This document shows, one piece after another, positions 24,769 through 34,982 of a stretch of DNA of 64,000 nt. The stretch's first letter is position 1. The number at the start of each line of letters is the position of its first letter. The stretch spans positions 1 through 64,000 of the forward strand of contig JAPTHN010000152.1 of NCBI GenBank assembly GCA_026936325.1, written 5' to 3'. Source of the DNA: Platynereis dumerilii (taxonomy: Eukaryota > Annelida > Polychaeta > Phyllodocida > Nereididae). The notes beneath the pieces were generated by a model that had not been told where the DNA came from, searched no databases, and was given only the letters and a program-made list of their open reading frames with translations. A program made the translations under genes and the position numbers.

Positions 24769-25506
24769 CAGCTAGACAGATAGACAGATAGACAGATAGA
24801 TTGCACGGACAGCTGGTTAATTCAAATCTGTGTTAAATTTGGATCAATAAAACAACAGCTATTCATAGATGACTGTTTACTATTAGACTGTTACATAATT
24901 TGTTGATAGTTAATGAAGATTATGTAACCTTAAGTGTTGATATGATTTCTTACTTGGTGAGCCATTTTCTTTAAGTTTTGTGTTGACTTTTAATTTTCAG
25001 TCACTTCTTACAATCAGGGGTATTATTGAAATAATTATTTGCAATGTTGATACACATGTTGATTTTAATCACTGAAATATGTCATTGGAGGTTGTTATAC
25101 GACAAGACTGAAATTTTAAAGCTATTTTGGCAGATATTTGAGGTATTTTAATTATTTACCAAACTAAACTCTAACTAAACTACTAGCTCCATTTTTATGG
25201 CAACTACAGGCACTTCCTGTTCAGGCAGTCAATGTAGACAGGAGCACCACACAGAATGAGCTGTCCTTGCGCTAAATGAGCTTCGCTCATGGCTGCCTTC
25301 GGCAGCCATGAGCTGCGCTCATATTAATTTATTATATTGATGATAATGACAGTTTCAGTTTGTTTACCATGTTTTCCAAGTCAATAACTCAACTGCAGAA
25401 GTCCCCTGCATTGATTATGGCTCCAAACTAATTCATAATTGTTGCAAAGATGACTATCAAGCTTACCAATAAGATTTGGTACAAATAAATACACGTTTTC
25501 CGCCAT
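17090..25506 (-). CDS. CDIPT: CDP-diacylglycerol--inositol 3-phosphatidyltransferase (PI synthase), complete
   Basis: Integral ER membrane enzyme joining CDP-diacylglycerol and myo-inositol to make phosphatidylinositol and CMP, the entry to all phosphoinositides. Exons on the minus strand: 25506-25467, 23392-23258, 22521-22368, 18658-18577, 17674-17593, 17250-17090. All are GT/AG and in phase, giving 217 residues (human 213, from memory). The protein starts MAENVYLFVPNLIGYARVV, matching the family start, and the stop is TGA. The CDP-alcohol phosphotransferase signature is intact: D49-G50-x2-A53-R54-x8-G63-x3-D67-x3-D71, preceded by D46. Later blocks also match (DIVSHWLHMQ, SHKKIDLEGNPVLRHYYTNR, MCAGNEMFYSMLYLCHF), and multiple hydrophobic segments follow. 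Intron 3 (18,659-22,367) carries repeats. An in-frame ATG upstream at 25,764 would extend the protein unlike the family, so 25,506 is preferred. Confidence 0.97.
17838..17994. mobile_element. piggyBac-type MITE in CDIPT intron 4
   Basis: TTAA at both ends (17,838-17,841 and 17,991-17,994) encloses inverted CCCTTACTGGACT / AGTCCAGTAAGGG. TTAA duplication with CCC-starting inverted repeats is the piggyBac signature. It is 149 bp between the duplications and non-coding. Confidence 0.85.
18080..18455. repeat. Repeat with 'AACCATTTTAATCC' theme and inverted ends
   Basis: GGTGTTATACCCGGGGGGGT near 18,098 and CCCCTCCGGGTGTTATAC near 18,437 frame several copies of AACCATTTTAATCC. Pieces recur at 10,975-11,105 on the other strand. 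Probably a degraded DNA element; it lies in CDIPT intron 4. Confidence 0.45.
18930..19830 (-). repeat. Tandem-repeat array, same family as 36.2-37.5 kb, inverted
   Basis: Four to five degenerate units of roughly 130-165 bp containing CAAATTTCATAACTCTAAG, CCCAATCCATACCCACAGGCC and GCCATTTTG / CAAAATGGC words. It is interrupted by a SINE at 19,385-19,580. The units match the central array of the 36.1-37.7 kb element in reverse orientation, so this is a fragment of that family in CDIPT intron 3. Confidence 0.75.
19385..19580 (-). mobile_element. tRNA-derived SINE
   Basis: On the minus strand the element begins with a tRNA-like head holding an A-box-like TGGTCCAGTGC and a perfect B box GGTTCGAATCC (19,519-19,509). 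It is followed by a unique body ending near a (GGAT)n run. It shares head and body (TTTCAATCATC, GCCTCATTG, TGTCCTCC, AGTGCATAA) with the copy at 31,225-31,440. It is inserted in the tandem repeat of CDIPT intron 3. Confidence 0.8.
22815..23082. mobile_element. Second copy of the GGGGGCCACCATTTA family
   Basis: Shares GGGGGGGCGTTGGAGTTTTT at the left, inverted AAACGGTTGCCCC at the right, and the internal AATAAATAA spacing with 5217-5500. Termini are weaker here, so it is probably the older copy. It lies in CDIPT intron 2. Confidence 0.5.
23800..24050 (+). mobile_element. Possible LINE 3' end remnant
   Basis: A run of non-coding sequence ends in ATAAAAACTCAAAACTCGAAAC, preceded by GCTCCATATCACATTGACTG. 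Such short repetitive tails resemble 3' ends of Jockey-superfamily LINEs. No reading frame remains. Tentative; it lies in CDIPT intron 1. Confidence 0.3.
24641..24802. repeat. (GATA)n microsatellite
   Basis: GATA/GACA tetranucleotide array in CDIPT intron 1, with a perfect core of more than a dozen GATA units near 24,710-24,770 and imperfect flanks containing AGATCTATAGATA. Smaller GATA arrays are at 38,325-38,360 and 60,650-60,690. Confidence 0.95.
25285..25313. repeat. Perfect 13-bp stem hairpin
   Basis: GCTCATGGCTGCC - TTC - GGCAGCCATGAGC, flanked by short GAGCTTCGCTC and GAGCTGCGCTC inverted words. It could be the 3' hairpin of a degraded rolling-circle element, but no CTRR end follows. 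It lies in CDIPT intron 0.2 kb upstream of exon 1 in genomic order (lower coordinate). Confidence 0.6.
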
Positions 25507-25909
25507 CCTGATGGGAAATCCAAGATATTCTCGAAATCCTGCAGTGAAGTCTTCAAGCAAAATGTCTGTTGAAGGGGAATCCCCGCTAGAGGTCGACACG
25601 TACAGATCGACCTTTCGCGCCCTTTTAGTGCCACTGAGGTGGTGACTGCAGGGAGTCAGGGCTGGTGATGTGTACCTGACAGGCTGACCTGTGCCAGCAT
25701 ACATGTAAGTCGAATTGTACATTATCCTGTTGCCCTGTGCATTTCTGTGAAAGAAGCTGACCATAAGAGGGTAGGCTGACGCTTGGTAGCTCTTGGTGTG
25801 AGTAGTGATCGTGTGGCTGAAGCAAACTAAACAATAAAACAGCTACAATCTTTGAGCAAACTCAGTTGAAGACAGGTTGATTTCGGGGACAACCATTAGG
25901 AGCTATTAG

Positions 25910-26415
25910 GGGCCGACCAGATGATTTTTAGGGGGGTGGGCTATGGACTTATGGTGAAAAAAAAAAAAATTGTTCAGCCGGTGAAAAAAAAAAGATTGTT
26001 TCCACTTGTAGCTATAAGGTAGCAGTGTTAATATTAAAATAAAAGCAAATAAAAATATTTGCCACGCATGCGAAAAAAATTGTGCGTCGACGCTTCGCGA
26101 GCAATAAAAAAATATTGTCTTGGGTCAAATCCATATATAGCCCCCCACTATCTTTTTTTTGGGCGGGGAACGACCAGATTACCTTTGGAGGCTATGGATT
26201 TTTGGTGAAAAAAAAGTTTGTTTCCCACTTGACGCTGAAAGAAAAAATTGTTTCCAGCTGCAGCTTGGAAATTGGATACAGTATTTTAAAAAATGTGATA
26301 AAAAAGATTGTCGTTCCGTTGCTTGCTAAAAAATTGTTTGTCAGCGCTTCGCTTGAGAAAACAAGTTTGGCCTTGGGGTAAAATCCATAGCCCCCCACTA
26401 ACATCTGGTCAGCAA
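25910..26415. mobile_element. Degenerate copies of the GGGGCCGACCAGATGAT family
   Basis: GGGGCCGACCAGATGAT at 25,910 is followed by the same AAAAAATTGTTTC and CGCTTCGCGAGC words as the 8.9-9.4 kb element. A second left-type end (CGACCAGATTACCTTTGG) is at 26,170 and an inverted ACATCTGGTCAGC at 26,401-26,413. Again two nested or tandem partial copies. Lies upstream of CDIPT. Confidence 0.55.
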
Positions 26416-27702
26416 CTTAGATTTTAAGGGGGCTTGGAGTTTTCCTCTGTGGGAATTTTTTTTTTTCTTTTATTTATTTCCCAGTAATGGAGGACAGTTA
26501 TAAAACCCAACAATTTACACTGATTATGTCAAATAAAATACCTGAAATGGTACAAGCTTTTTAGGCTTGTACCAAGGGCCTTTCTAAAAATGGCTTGAGG
26601 GGGGGCCATTACATGATGTGAATACGGCGCGCTTCGCGGCTTTTCCTATCTCTTCCATGTTAATTTTGGGCCGGGGGGGGGGGGCATGGCGCAATGCTCC
26701 CCCCCCAAATACGCCACTGCTTGTACATCAACAAAATAATAGGATAACCAGAGAATACGAAATAAATAATGAATAGGATGAATCAATTAAACTAAATAAA
26801 TTAAAATAACAGCAAAAATGATGTCCTGTCATGAAATATTAGGAGTAGCCTGTCTATCTGTCGAGCCGACTGACTTAAGGGTCATTATTGCCCTGTAACG
26901 GTAAAGACATAGCCAATATTTTAGGTCAGAAAGCTGACCAAATAATACTCAACTACTATTTTTTTCTGTTAATTTAATGCAATATATGTGGTACTACGTA
27001 TGCTGCATGTAACAGGATAACTAATTTGGGTGAATATGTGACAAATTCAAATATTTTGAAAAATTGTCTTTACCGTGCTTAATAAAATCAAAGCGAATTT
27101 ACTCGGATGTCTTTATCATGGCCAGCCTCGTCTTTACCGCATCACAGTATATTTGCATTGATTTGACTACGGCAAAGACAGGCTCAATTTGGCCACAGAA
27201 AAGACATTTTGTGCGCAATTTGTTCCATAGAAAGTGGATTACATTATTCAGAGTACCACAACTACTTCTAGAAAGCGCCCAACAGTTAATCCTCAATCTA
27301 TGCTGTTTACAGACAAAACGGAGGGACAGACGGACAGACATCTGCGAAGGAAAATATTAGGCCCAGCCTGCGGCAGGCCTAATGATTATCAAGTTCACTT
27401 TTGAGATATAATCATGCTGCAACAAGGTCTTGCACTCTTTAGAGTGCAAGGGACGATTGTGAGAAGAAAGAGGGAAGGTATAGAATAAATTTAAAAACAA
27501 GCAGACTGGCAAAGACATTTGGGTTTTCCATAAAGGTAGAGGGCAGGGAGGCAGCTGCCCCCTAAAAATCTGGCAACCTTTTAGATTGACATTGCACTCG
27601 AGCAGAGTTCTGGAAAATTTGGGTAGCTATAGCTACCGTGGCAGAAAAAATAGGACAGGGAATTGAAAAGTAAAATGGCCCAGGTAAAGGAGTTCCAAGG
27701 GA
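26416..27702. other. Intergenic DNA with degraded element pieces
   Basis: Positions 26,565-26,716 look like a hAT remnant: TACGCCACTG at the right end and GCTTGTAC on both sides as a possible 8-bp duplication. The rest, including a short GGACAGACGGACAGAC run near 27,320, is unassigned, and no gene is supported. Confidence 0.35.
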
Positions 27703-27710
27703 GTGACAGG

Positions 27711-27970
27711 CAGTGATGGAAATGGAAAATTTTCATCGGGGGAGCTCTCGGCCCATGCGGTAGCGGCTTGCAACTCCAAATTTTCGAAAGGGAAAAATTT
27801 CTTCCACCAGAGCATAATTTTGACTAAAAATACAATGAGGACTGAAAAAGTGACATGATAATTGTAATTTCACTACTGGTCATTGGGGGAGCTGTAGCAG
27901 GGTACAGCTCCCCCTGTTTTTTGGTCGAGGGAGCTCAGCTCCCCTGAGCTCCCCCCCATTTCCATCACTG
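27711..27970. mobile_element. hAT-type MITE with perfect 8-bp duplication
   Basis: The 260-bp element has perfect 15-bp inverted ends CAGTGATGGAAATGG, with GTGACAGG duplicated on both sides (27,703-27,710 and 27,971-27,978). The interior has inverted GGGGGAGCT / AGCTCCCC words. It looks recent from its intact ends. Confidence 0.9.
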
Positions 27971-28009
27971 GTGACAGGGGGACGCAAAAACCCTCAAGAC
28001 TGAGAACCT

Positions 28010-28510
28010 TGATTTGATTTGATTTGCTAACCATATTACATGAAATAGCAAGGATTACACAAAAAAGACAGTATCTTATTTCCGTTGTGGTCCTTTTGGA
28101 GTAGGCCTCCAGAGTGTTCATTGACAATTGTTAGCAAAACTAATTTTTAATATGAATTTCAGTTAATAATATAAAAACATGTTGGCTTCTTTTAGATGGC
28201 TTTGCGCTTTAAGAATTTTTTTAACTTCTTTTTTATAATTGTCTTTAGAGTCCATTGTTTTTATTGCATCAGGTAGTTTGTTCCATTCCTTCGATCCTAT
28301 TGCGTGAAAGTTAGCGTTGGTGATTCCATGGGTGGTCTTCGTAATGAGGTTGTTCTGAGATGATCTTCTGGTATATTGTAGTAGGGACGACTGGGACGTC
28401 ACAAAAAATTTTAAGTGTCTGTATTTACATGTGTTTGAAACTAAATTGTAGTACATTGGTGCTCTTTTCATTTGCCACTTATTTGGTATGTCTAGCTTAA
28501 GCATAACTGT
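28010..28510 (-). mobile_element. LINE fragment (RT C-terminal domain and 3' tail)
   Basis: On the minus strand about 110 codons (28,504-28,163) encode the C-terminal region typical of Jockey-superfamily LINE polymerases, with NFHAIGSKEWNKLPDAIKT and a following lysine-rich helix. A 3' UTR follows and ends in an (AAATC)n tail at 28,014-28,031. The reverse transcriptase core is absent: a 5'-truncated copy, as usual for LINEs. Confidence 0.75.
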
Positions 28511-29355
28511 AGATATGGCAACTTAAAGCCACAGGATATTAAACATTAATTTTAAAAGGGAAAATGAGATCTCTTCAGCAATTTTGCACATTTTTAAACT
28601 TTGCAGAAACCAAAAAAGTATGCAAAATAATATAGCGGTTAAACACCAAACAGTGAATGTTAGTTGTAGCATTTTTGAAAAAAATGTTTGTATAGGCCTA
28701 TGGAACCCTTTAAGGTGGGCTCATGCACCAAATTCTCCACTTTAAGAATTTCCTCAGGAAATTGCATATTGTTCTCACATGCAGATTTTAATAATATTTC
28801 ACAGGAAGAAGCATAAATATATTACTTAAAGTCACCTAACTGTTTCATAAAGTCACCATTGATATGTTTTTGAAGCGTGCAAAGTGTAATGCTGAGTTTA
28901 GGTCATTGAATCTAAGCAATGGCCCATAATACCAGTTGGAAACTTGTATTGACAGGCAGTCCTGGACCTGTAAGACACATTTCATTGGAAAACTTAGTCA
29001 GAAAACTCGCAGTATAGCACACAAAACACTTATTGCACAACCCTCTCTCTCAGACAGTTGATTTTCTTCACACAGATTTATGACGCTTTTTGTGACATCA
29101 AATTCTGTTTTAGTGACGTCCCTACAATTTATTTTATTATTAGGCATACCATGGTAAGTGAGAATTTTAAATTGGTTGCAAAGATAAGCTAAGATACGAT
29201 GGAGCTGTTCTATGGTGGATATTGAACATGTGATTTAGCATCTCTGCGTGGCTGTCAGGACCTACATCTACATTTCAACTTAATTAAGAAGTTTGGATTG
29301 AAATCCAAAAAAACAAGAAAGGGGACCAACATGCCCCGGCCTCTCCTACTTTTGC
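28511..29355. other. Intergenic DNA, nothing recognised
   Basis: Unique-looking AT-rich DNA between a LINE fragment and the plus-strand promoter. No feature could be supported. Confidence 0.35.
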
Positions 29356-29364
29356 TGGGTTGTT

Positions 29365-29473
29365 TTCACGAACACGTGGTCATTTGTTATTGCTGGTGTC
29401 GACCAATCAGATCACTTGGATTCCAGCATGACAACAGCATGGACGTAATTATTCAAAATGGCCGCTGGTGAGA
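29365..29473 (+). promoter_or_regulatory. Candidate promoter and start region of a plus-strand gene
   Basis: CACGTG E-box at 29,373-29,378 and a CCAAT box (GACCAATCAG) near 29,401-29,410. A YY1-like word CAAAATGGCCGC is at 29,455-29,466. YY1-type AAAATGGC words overlapping the first ATG are common at TATA-less animal promoters. The ATG in that word (29,459) opens only a 13-codon frame that overlaps the longer frame starting at 29,474. Confidence 0.45.
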
Positions 29474-29611
29474 ATGGACTTGGGCGATGGAAACATTGAT
29501 AATATCCGTCGTATTTCGTACATGTTAGCGTCGGCATTGAAACAAGAGGACGCAGAAAGCTTCCTGCATATTTACGACACTATAATCCCAGAAGGTTTCA
29601 CTAATGAACAG
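29474..29611 (+). CDS. Putative first coding exon of an unidentified gene
   Basis: Exactly 46 codons from ATG to a GT donor (CAG|GTAAAG), phase 0: MDLGDGNIDNIRRISYMLAS, then a charged helical stretch ending GFTNEQ. Codon use looks coding, with no low complexity, and the exon follows a CpG-containing promoter-like region. I do not recognise the family. The next certain plus-strand exon is at 47,544 and begins in phase 0, so the two could belong to one gene with a long intron or with unseen exons between. A 13-codon frame from an ATG at 29,459 overlaps the start and could lower its translation. Confidence 0.5.
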
Positions 29612-30007
29612 GTAAAGGTCCGTTTCAAGAAGTGCAGAGAATCGAACAGGTGCACGAACTTGACCAAGTCGAAGAATATGGCGGTCTCTGCTAAAATTTG
29701 CTTTGATTGAAGTCTTCTTACTCGGTCTCTTTTGTTATATGCAGATGCCACGTAATCTAGCCAACGTATGAATCAATATTGCGTTTTTCACAAGCTTTAT
29801 CGTCAGTGGAAATTTCACTTCAATCGTTTCAATCTGTGGAATTTTCAACTCGCAAATGGCGCTGACATCTGCCATGCCAAGCTGCAACTTGTGGCAAATT
29901 GGAAGTTGTGAAGTGTTGCAGGCCTTTTTGAAAGCATTTTCACGAATTTCAAACTCTGACAGGAGGACTAGGAAACAGTTCAGTATAGCGGGCCGTGAAA
30001 ATGATTG

Positions 30008-30407
30008 CCGGTCAACTAGGCAACAGACAACTAGGCTACAACACTACCAACTAGGCGACAACCAACTAGGTGACATTATTGACATACCACTACCAACTAG
30101 GCTACACTTTTTGGATAACTAGGCGACAGCAGATACCCCCCAGATACCATCAAGGTGACACATATTTTATCGGGGATACCAACCAGGTGACAGATCACCT
30201 TCAATGGTCGCCAATTAGGAAATGTATTGTCACCTAGTTTGATGTGTTTTGTGAACTTGTGTCACCTAGTTGGAAGTGCTGTGTAAATTTGTGTCACCTA
30301 GTTGGAACTGCTTGTGACCTAGTTTGCACTGGTATGAAAATTCCAAATTTCTTGTCACCTAGTTGGTACTGATGGGTGTCACCTAGTTGGTTTGTCGCCT
30401 GGTTGAC
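30008..30407. mobile_element. Foldback-like element built of CAACTAGG / CCTAGTTG repeats
   Basis: The left half carries many copies of CAACTAGGCGACA-type words and the right half the complement (TGTCACCTAGTTGG). The outer ends are CCGGTCAACTAGGC and GCCTGGTTGACCGT. GTGAAAATGA occurs just outside both ends (29,996-30,005 and 30,416-30,425) as a possible target duplication. Non-coding; it would fold into a long hairpin. It lies within the putative first intron of the 29,474 gene. Confidence 0.65.
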
Positions 30408-30425
30408 CGTACACTGTGAAAATGA

Positions 30426-31224
30426 CCATACACCGGTATGCATATTTGGCAAGTGCAAAAAGTGTTGTTTCCATGGTTAACTTGGGGGCTGCCGCCCCCA
30501 AACCCCCCCCAAATGACGTTTTTTTAAGCAATTCTGACAAAATGTAACTAAAACTTACTTGTTTTTGATAGATTTCGACTTTTTGCGTCACCAAAATAAT
30601 TGGTTGTCAAGCGCTGATAGCGTCAAATAAACATTTTTTCCCGATGACGTCACCACGGCCCTCTATACTGAATGATAGCCAAAATTAAACCTCTGAATCA
30701 ATGAATTCATGATAGATTAGAACCACGTCACTTCTGCAAGTTCTGGACTGAACAAAATGATTGTACTCTTGTAAATTAGCTGTCATCTCTGGCCTTAAAC
30801 AGTAGAAAGCTCCATCCTATTCTAAATCCTAATTTAAAGTTTGGATATTAAAGGCTAAGGCGTTAGGGGGTGACCATGACATAAGGTATTCAGCATACTA
30901 TGTATAGCTATCTGGGTTCCGTTTGGGCCGTTGCAACACTTCAGGCTGTTTGATGTGTAAAAATTAAAAAATACGGTTCTCTGATTGGTGAGATTACCAA
31001 AGTCGGCCGTTTCAGTGTATTGCTTGTTGGCGACGACTGCTGACACGATTTTAACTTCTACTAAAATGTTGCAAAATATATATTAGAAAAATGTAGGTGC
31101 CAGTCATAATCATGCCTTTTGTCGCCGCTTATTATCATCCTCTATTCAAAGTGCATCATTTCGGTGGGGGGGGAGCTTTGAGTTTTTCCTCCGTGGGGAA
31201 TTATTTGTCTCATGAAAAGCCGGG
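30426..31224. other. Intronic or intergenic DNA with a repeat piece
   Basis: Positions 31,160-31,205 match the GGGGGCCACCATTTA family (GGGGAGCTTTGAGTTTTTCC, AATTATTTGT). The rest is unassigned. Confidence 0.35.
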
Positions 31225-31440
31225 GGGGAGGGGGGTTTGGTCTAGTGGTAGTGTGCTAGGCTGCAAATCGATGGGCCTAGGGTTTGAATCCTGCTCTTGC
31301 CAGTGTTGGACGGCGGTTTCAATCATCTTTCGCCTCATTGTGGTGTCCTCCCTTGTCCTAATTAGCCTACCTAGTGCATAAGTACCCTCCTGGGGTACGG
31401 TGTGGTTGTCCCTGTCTGGGCCCTTCGCTTTTTTTATGCT
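31225..31440 (+). mobile_element. tRNA-derived SINE
   Basis: The tRNA-like head has A box TGGTCTAGTGG (31,238-31,248) and B box GGTTTGAATCC (31,281-31,291). The body is shared with the 19.4-19.6 kb copy and ends in a T-rich stretch near 31,425. The head could fold as a degenerate tRNA but lacks the features of a working gene. Confidence 0.8.
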
Positions 31441-31786
31441 GGCTTCTTGAACTTTAGGACAAGATTTGTTATAGTACAGTATTGGCTATGCAGCCAGCAT
31501 ACTATACTGGCTGCCCCATACTGAAAAGTGTCAACCGGTTTGGTCCCCACCATTTAGTAATGTCAGCTAGAGCATTACAAAATATCTTATGATTACAAAT
31601 ACTTAATATTGTTGCATTGATGTAAAAGTACACCTGCCACTCATTAATCAACCAATTAGTGCAGATACAATTGTTGCAGGACCTGAAATAATTGGGGGTG
31701 AGTTGTAACAATTGGGGGTGAATAGTAATGAGAGCAGTTTATTCTATTTATAGGTCCAATTTCTGGGTGGCACATCCTTGGGGAGA

Positions 31787-32272
31787 TTAACAGACTGTTA
31801 GTGACTTACAGTTAGTGACTAACTGGCAGTTCAAGACTAACAAACAGTGAATCAACAACAGTAAGTGCTTGCTAACAGTAAGTGACTAACAACAGTGACT
31901 TACTAACAGTAGTGACCAACTGATGAACAATAGTTAGGGACAAAATGACTAAAAGTCAGGGACTAGCAGTTAGTAACTTAGTTTCCTAACAGTTAAGGAC
32001 TAGCTGACTTACATTACTAACTAACAGTTAGTGACTGACTAACAGTTAGTGACTGACTAACAGTTAGTGACTGACTAACAGTTAGTGACAATTAGTGACT
32101 AATTAACAGTTTGTCACTAATTGACAGTTTTTGACTAACCAACAGTTTTGACTAACTAACCATTTTTGACTAACTAACAGTTTTTGACTGAATAACAGTT
32201 TTTGACAAATTAACAGTTATGACTGACTAACAGTTCTGACTACTAACAGTTTTGACTGAATAACAGTTTTTT
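31787..32272. repeat. Minisatellite, TTTTTGACTAACTAACAG-type units (left block)
   Basis: Degenerate tandem units of about 14-18 bp built on GACTAACTAACAGTT. The left part is TTAGTGACTGACTAACAG and the right part the TTTTTGAC form. The same array continues beyond two inserted elements at 35,600-36,106 and 37,711-37,965. Confidence 0.9.
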
Positions 32273-33600
32273 AAACGACCTATCGGCGTTTATTAGAGGA
32301 GGGCAAAGGCGGCCGGGAAGTGATAAGGGAAAAGGGGACTGAAAGTGGGTTGTCTGCTTTTGACTAATTATGAGATTGGCCTGAAAGTTGGCAAATGACC
32401 AACAAACTGTGTAAATTTTTCATTTGACCATTTATATGTGATACAAATGAAGTTCTGGCATAGCAATGACATCTGTGTATGTTGTTATTTCATTAGTTTC
32501 ATAGTTATTTCTGTGGAACTTCTAAATGTTTGCCTCTTCAAATGTTTGCCATGTTTGCTGTTTACCTAGAAGTAGTAGCAGGCTGACCAATGAGGGAACT
32601 TGGTGTAGGTCATGTGACACCAACTTGTAACCACATGGACTCTACCATTTTGGGTGGGGGGGAAGGGTAGGATTCCACAATCTTGTGAGTGGAGGCAACT
32701 TACCTAAAAACATACAAATTTCATGAGGTCTGCTTTGTGTTGAGAGGTTATTAGGGAACATTAAGCCACACTAGTTTTGGGAAGCTGGTATTGATAGCAT
32801 GAAATGAAAGAACTCTCCCAAGTTAATGTAAATGTTGCCCTGCCCTTCCCAAAACACTGGATGTTGACTTTTGGAACCACTGGAGTGGAACCATTTTCCC
32901 AGAATCATGTGCAGGACAACAAGAGTTATAGTGAGAGCCAATGGTGGGCTCAGGCCTCAGTACTAATTAATGAAGTCCAGCATTACAGCTAGTGGAGCAC
33001 CTGCCACCTCGTGGATGTTGTGGATTTCTTTGGATGTTGATTTGATCTAATTATTCTTTATTCAATTGGAACATGTTTATTGCACATTGTTTGAAATCAA
33101 ATAATAGATAAATTTATAAATGGTTGTTCAAATAAATTGAAATGGATAGTTTTTCAGCTCAGCCTATATACATGAGGTCTGAAAATACAGCTCAGGCTGT
33201 TCAGCCTCAGCACTTCATTGAGTAGCATGGATGCTGCTCAGGACAGCTCAACTGAGCTTAAACCTTTTGAAATAGCTGACAAGCATTGGAAATTTCATTA
33301 TCTAGTAATAAAAACAAAGAATCCTCTAGATTGTTTTCAAATTACCAGGATCTTCTTTTCAATTTCAATGTGACAATCAGGTGATTTTTTTTGTTGCTAA
33401 TGTACTGGAAACAAAATGTGAATAATAGTTCGCGTTCTGCGGGCCAGGAGATTTGCTGAAGGACTAGTAAATTTTTAACCATACTACTGTAGGACGTGTC
33501 AATTTTTAATTTTTATGCAAATTTAAAAAGCACTAGACCACTAGTGCCTAAAAGGTGCGTTTTGGGCTGGGAATCCAAATCTGTTCTCAAAATTGTGATA

Positions 33601-34982
33601 CAGTGCAACCTCTCTATTTCGCGGTCCTCGGGAGACATGCTTTGCTTTCCGCGATATAGCAGAGGTCCTCTCTATTTCGCGGTTGACTGCAGTGCCCCCC
33701 TGTGGCATGACGGCCGTGTGCGCTCAACCGCGACGGCCGTCATGCTATTCCTATTGCCCAGCAGATTAGAGCAGTAGCCTATATAATCTAATTCAGTTAA
33801 GGGTCTTATTGAACAGCTTGATTGTCATTACTGTTGGATTGATGGTTACTACTTTTGTGTATTAATGGCAATCAATTGGTGATTACATAAGCAGGCAATC
33901 CAATTACCAATTGAAGGCAATCAACATTAGTCAATAAGCAATGTCAAATCATAGGCCCTTTATAGTTTGTAGCTCTCAATTATTTAAGAATGTTTAAATT
34001 ATACATTTGAGAGTTCTAATCATAAGCCATTCACATAAAATATTAAAGTAGTTTTCTTTACACAACATTAAAAAAAAAAAAGTCTTACAGAGCTCTAGCA
34101 GCTGTCCACTGATCCCTCCAGTCCTTGAAGTGTGAAGTGAAATTATGCTGATAGCAATTAGCAATCAACATAATCAACATAATTAAACTTCAAACCTCAA
34201 GGCTTCAAACCTCAAGGCTTCATATAGAATAATGAATTTACCACCAACAACTCATTCGAGGTATATTCCTCATATTGTAAGAACTCCACCAATTAATATA
34301 CATTTAATGCAGCGATTTATTAAGTTTTTCTATTCTGGTGTTTATAGTAAAAATAATGTTGTTAACCATATATATAAAAATTCAATACTCTCAAATTCTA
34401 GACTGGGTCGTAATATTAGACATATATTAATAAACTATTGTTGTGTAACGCCTACAATTAATTGTAATAGTACAGATTTGTGTAAAAAGGTGTACAGACA
34501 GTGGATGAATAGTTGTCCGGATGAGGATCTCAGAATTAGTTATCAGATTTCTGAACTAATTCAAGAGCGTGATAGCATTGTGCCAAGCAGCCTAGATTTA
34601 CATGAGGTAAAAGACCTCATAGAATTTTTATGTGTTTCCTGATTGATCTGTTTTTAACTGTTTTTACCCTTTTTAAAATTTTTGTTATACTTGTTTTTGA
34701 ATCTATGTATCGTCTTATACATGAATAAAATGTTATAATAATAATATGCCAGTGGCCCAGTGTCAAGCAATAGAAGACAATAGACACAATGGTTAATTGC
34801 TAAGTAAACAACATCTGGGCCTATGTCACACTCATTGAAGGCAATCATGCACGACGATCGCGACTTTGCTATGACGCAATCCCAGTCCTTTGAAGTACTG
34901 CTGGTAGACTGGGCGACATGAGGGCATCGCGATTAAGGGAGGTTCGCGATATAAAGAGGCGCGATATAAGGAGGCTGCACTG
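33601..34982. mobile_element. Tigger/pogo-type non-autonomous DNA transposon
   Basis: Inverted ends CAGTGCAACCTCTCTATTTC and CAGTGCAGCCTCCTTATATC (minus strand at the right), each followed inside by repeated CGCG/ATATCGCG words. TA is duplicated at both sides (33,599-33,600 and 34,983-34,984). CAGTGCA ends and a TA duplication are pogo/Tigger signatures. No transposase; a LINE fragment is inserted at about 34,205-34,742. Confidence 0.8.
34205..34742 (+). mobile_element. LINE fragment (RT C-terminus) inside the Tigger copy
   Basis: An open frame at 34,232-34,642 encodes the C-terminal region of a CR1/L2-like LINE polymerase (RFIKFFYSGVYSKNNVVNHI, SRLGRNIRHI). It is followed by a short 3' UTR and an (ATA)n tail at 34,730-34,745. 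The core polymerase is missing: a 5'-truncated insertion. It is younger than the Tigger copy that holds it. Confidence 0.75.

Noticed and set aside
31225-31300. Functional tRNA gene
   Set aside because: A and B boxes are present but the sequence continues as a SINE body shared with 19.4 kb, and the stems are degenerate.
34232-34642. 136-codon plus-strand frame as a host gene
   Set aside because: Matches the C-terminal region of LINE polymerases and is followed by a LINE-type tail.
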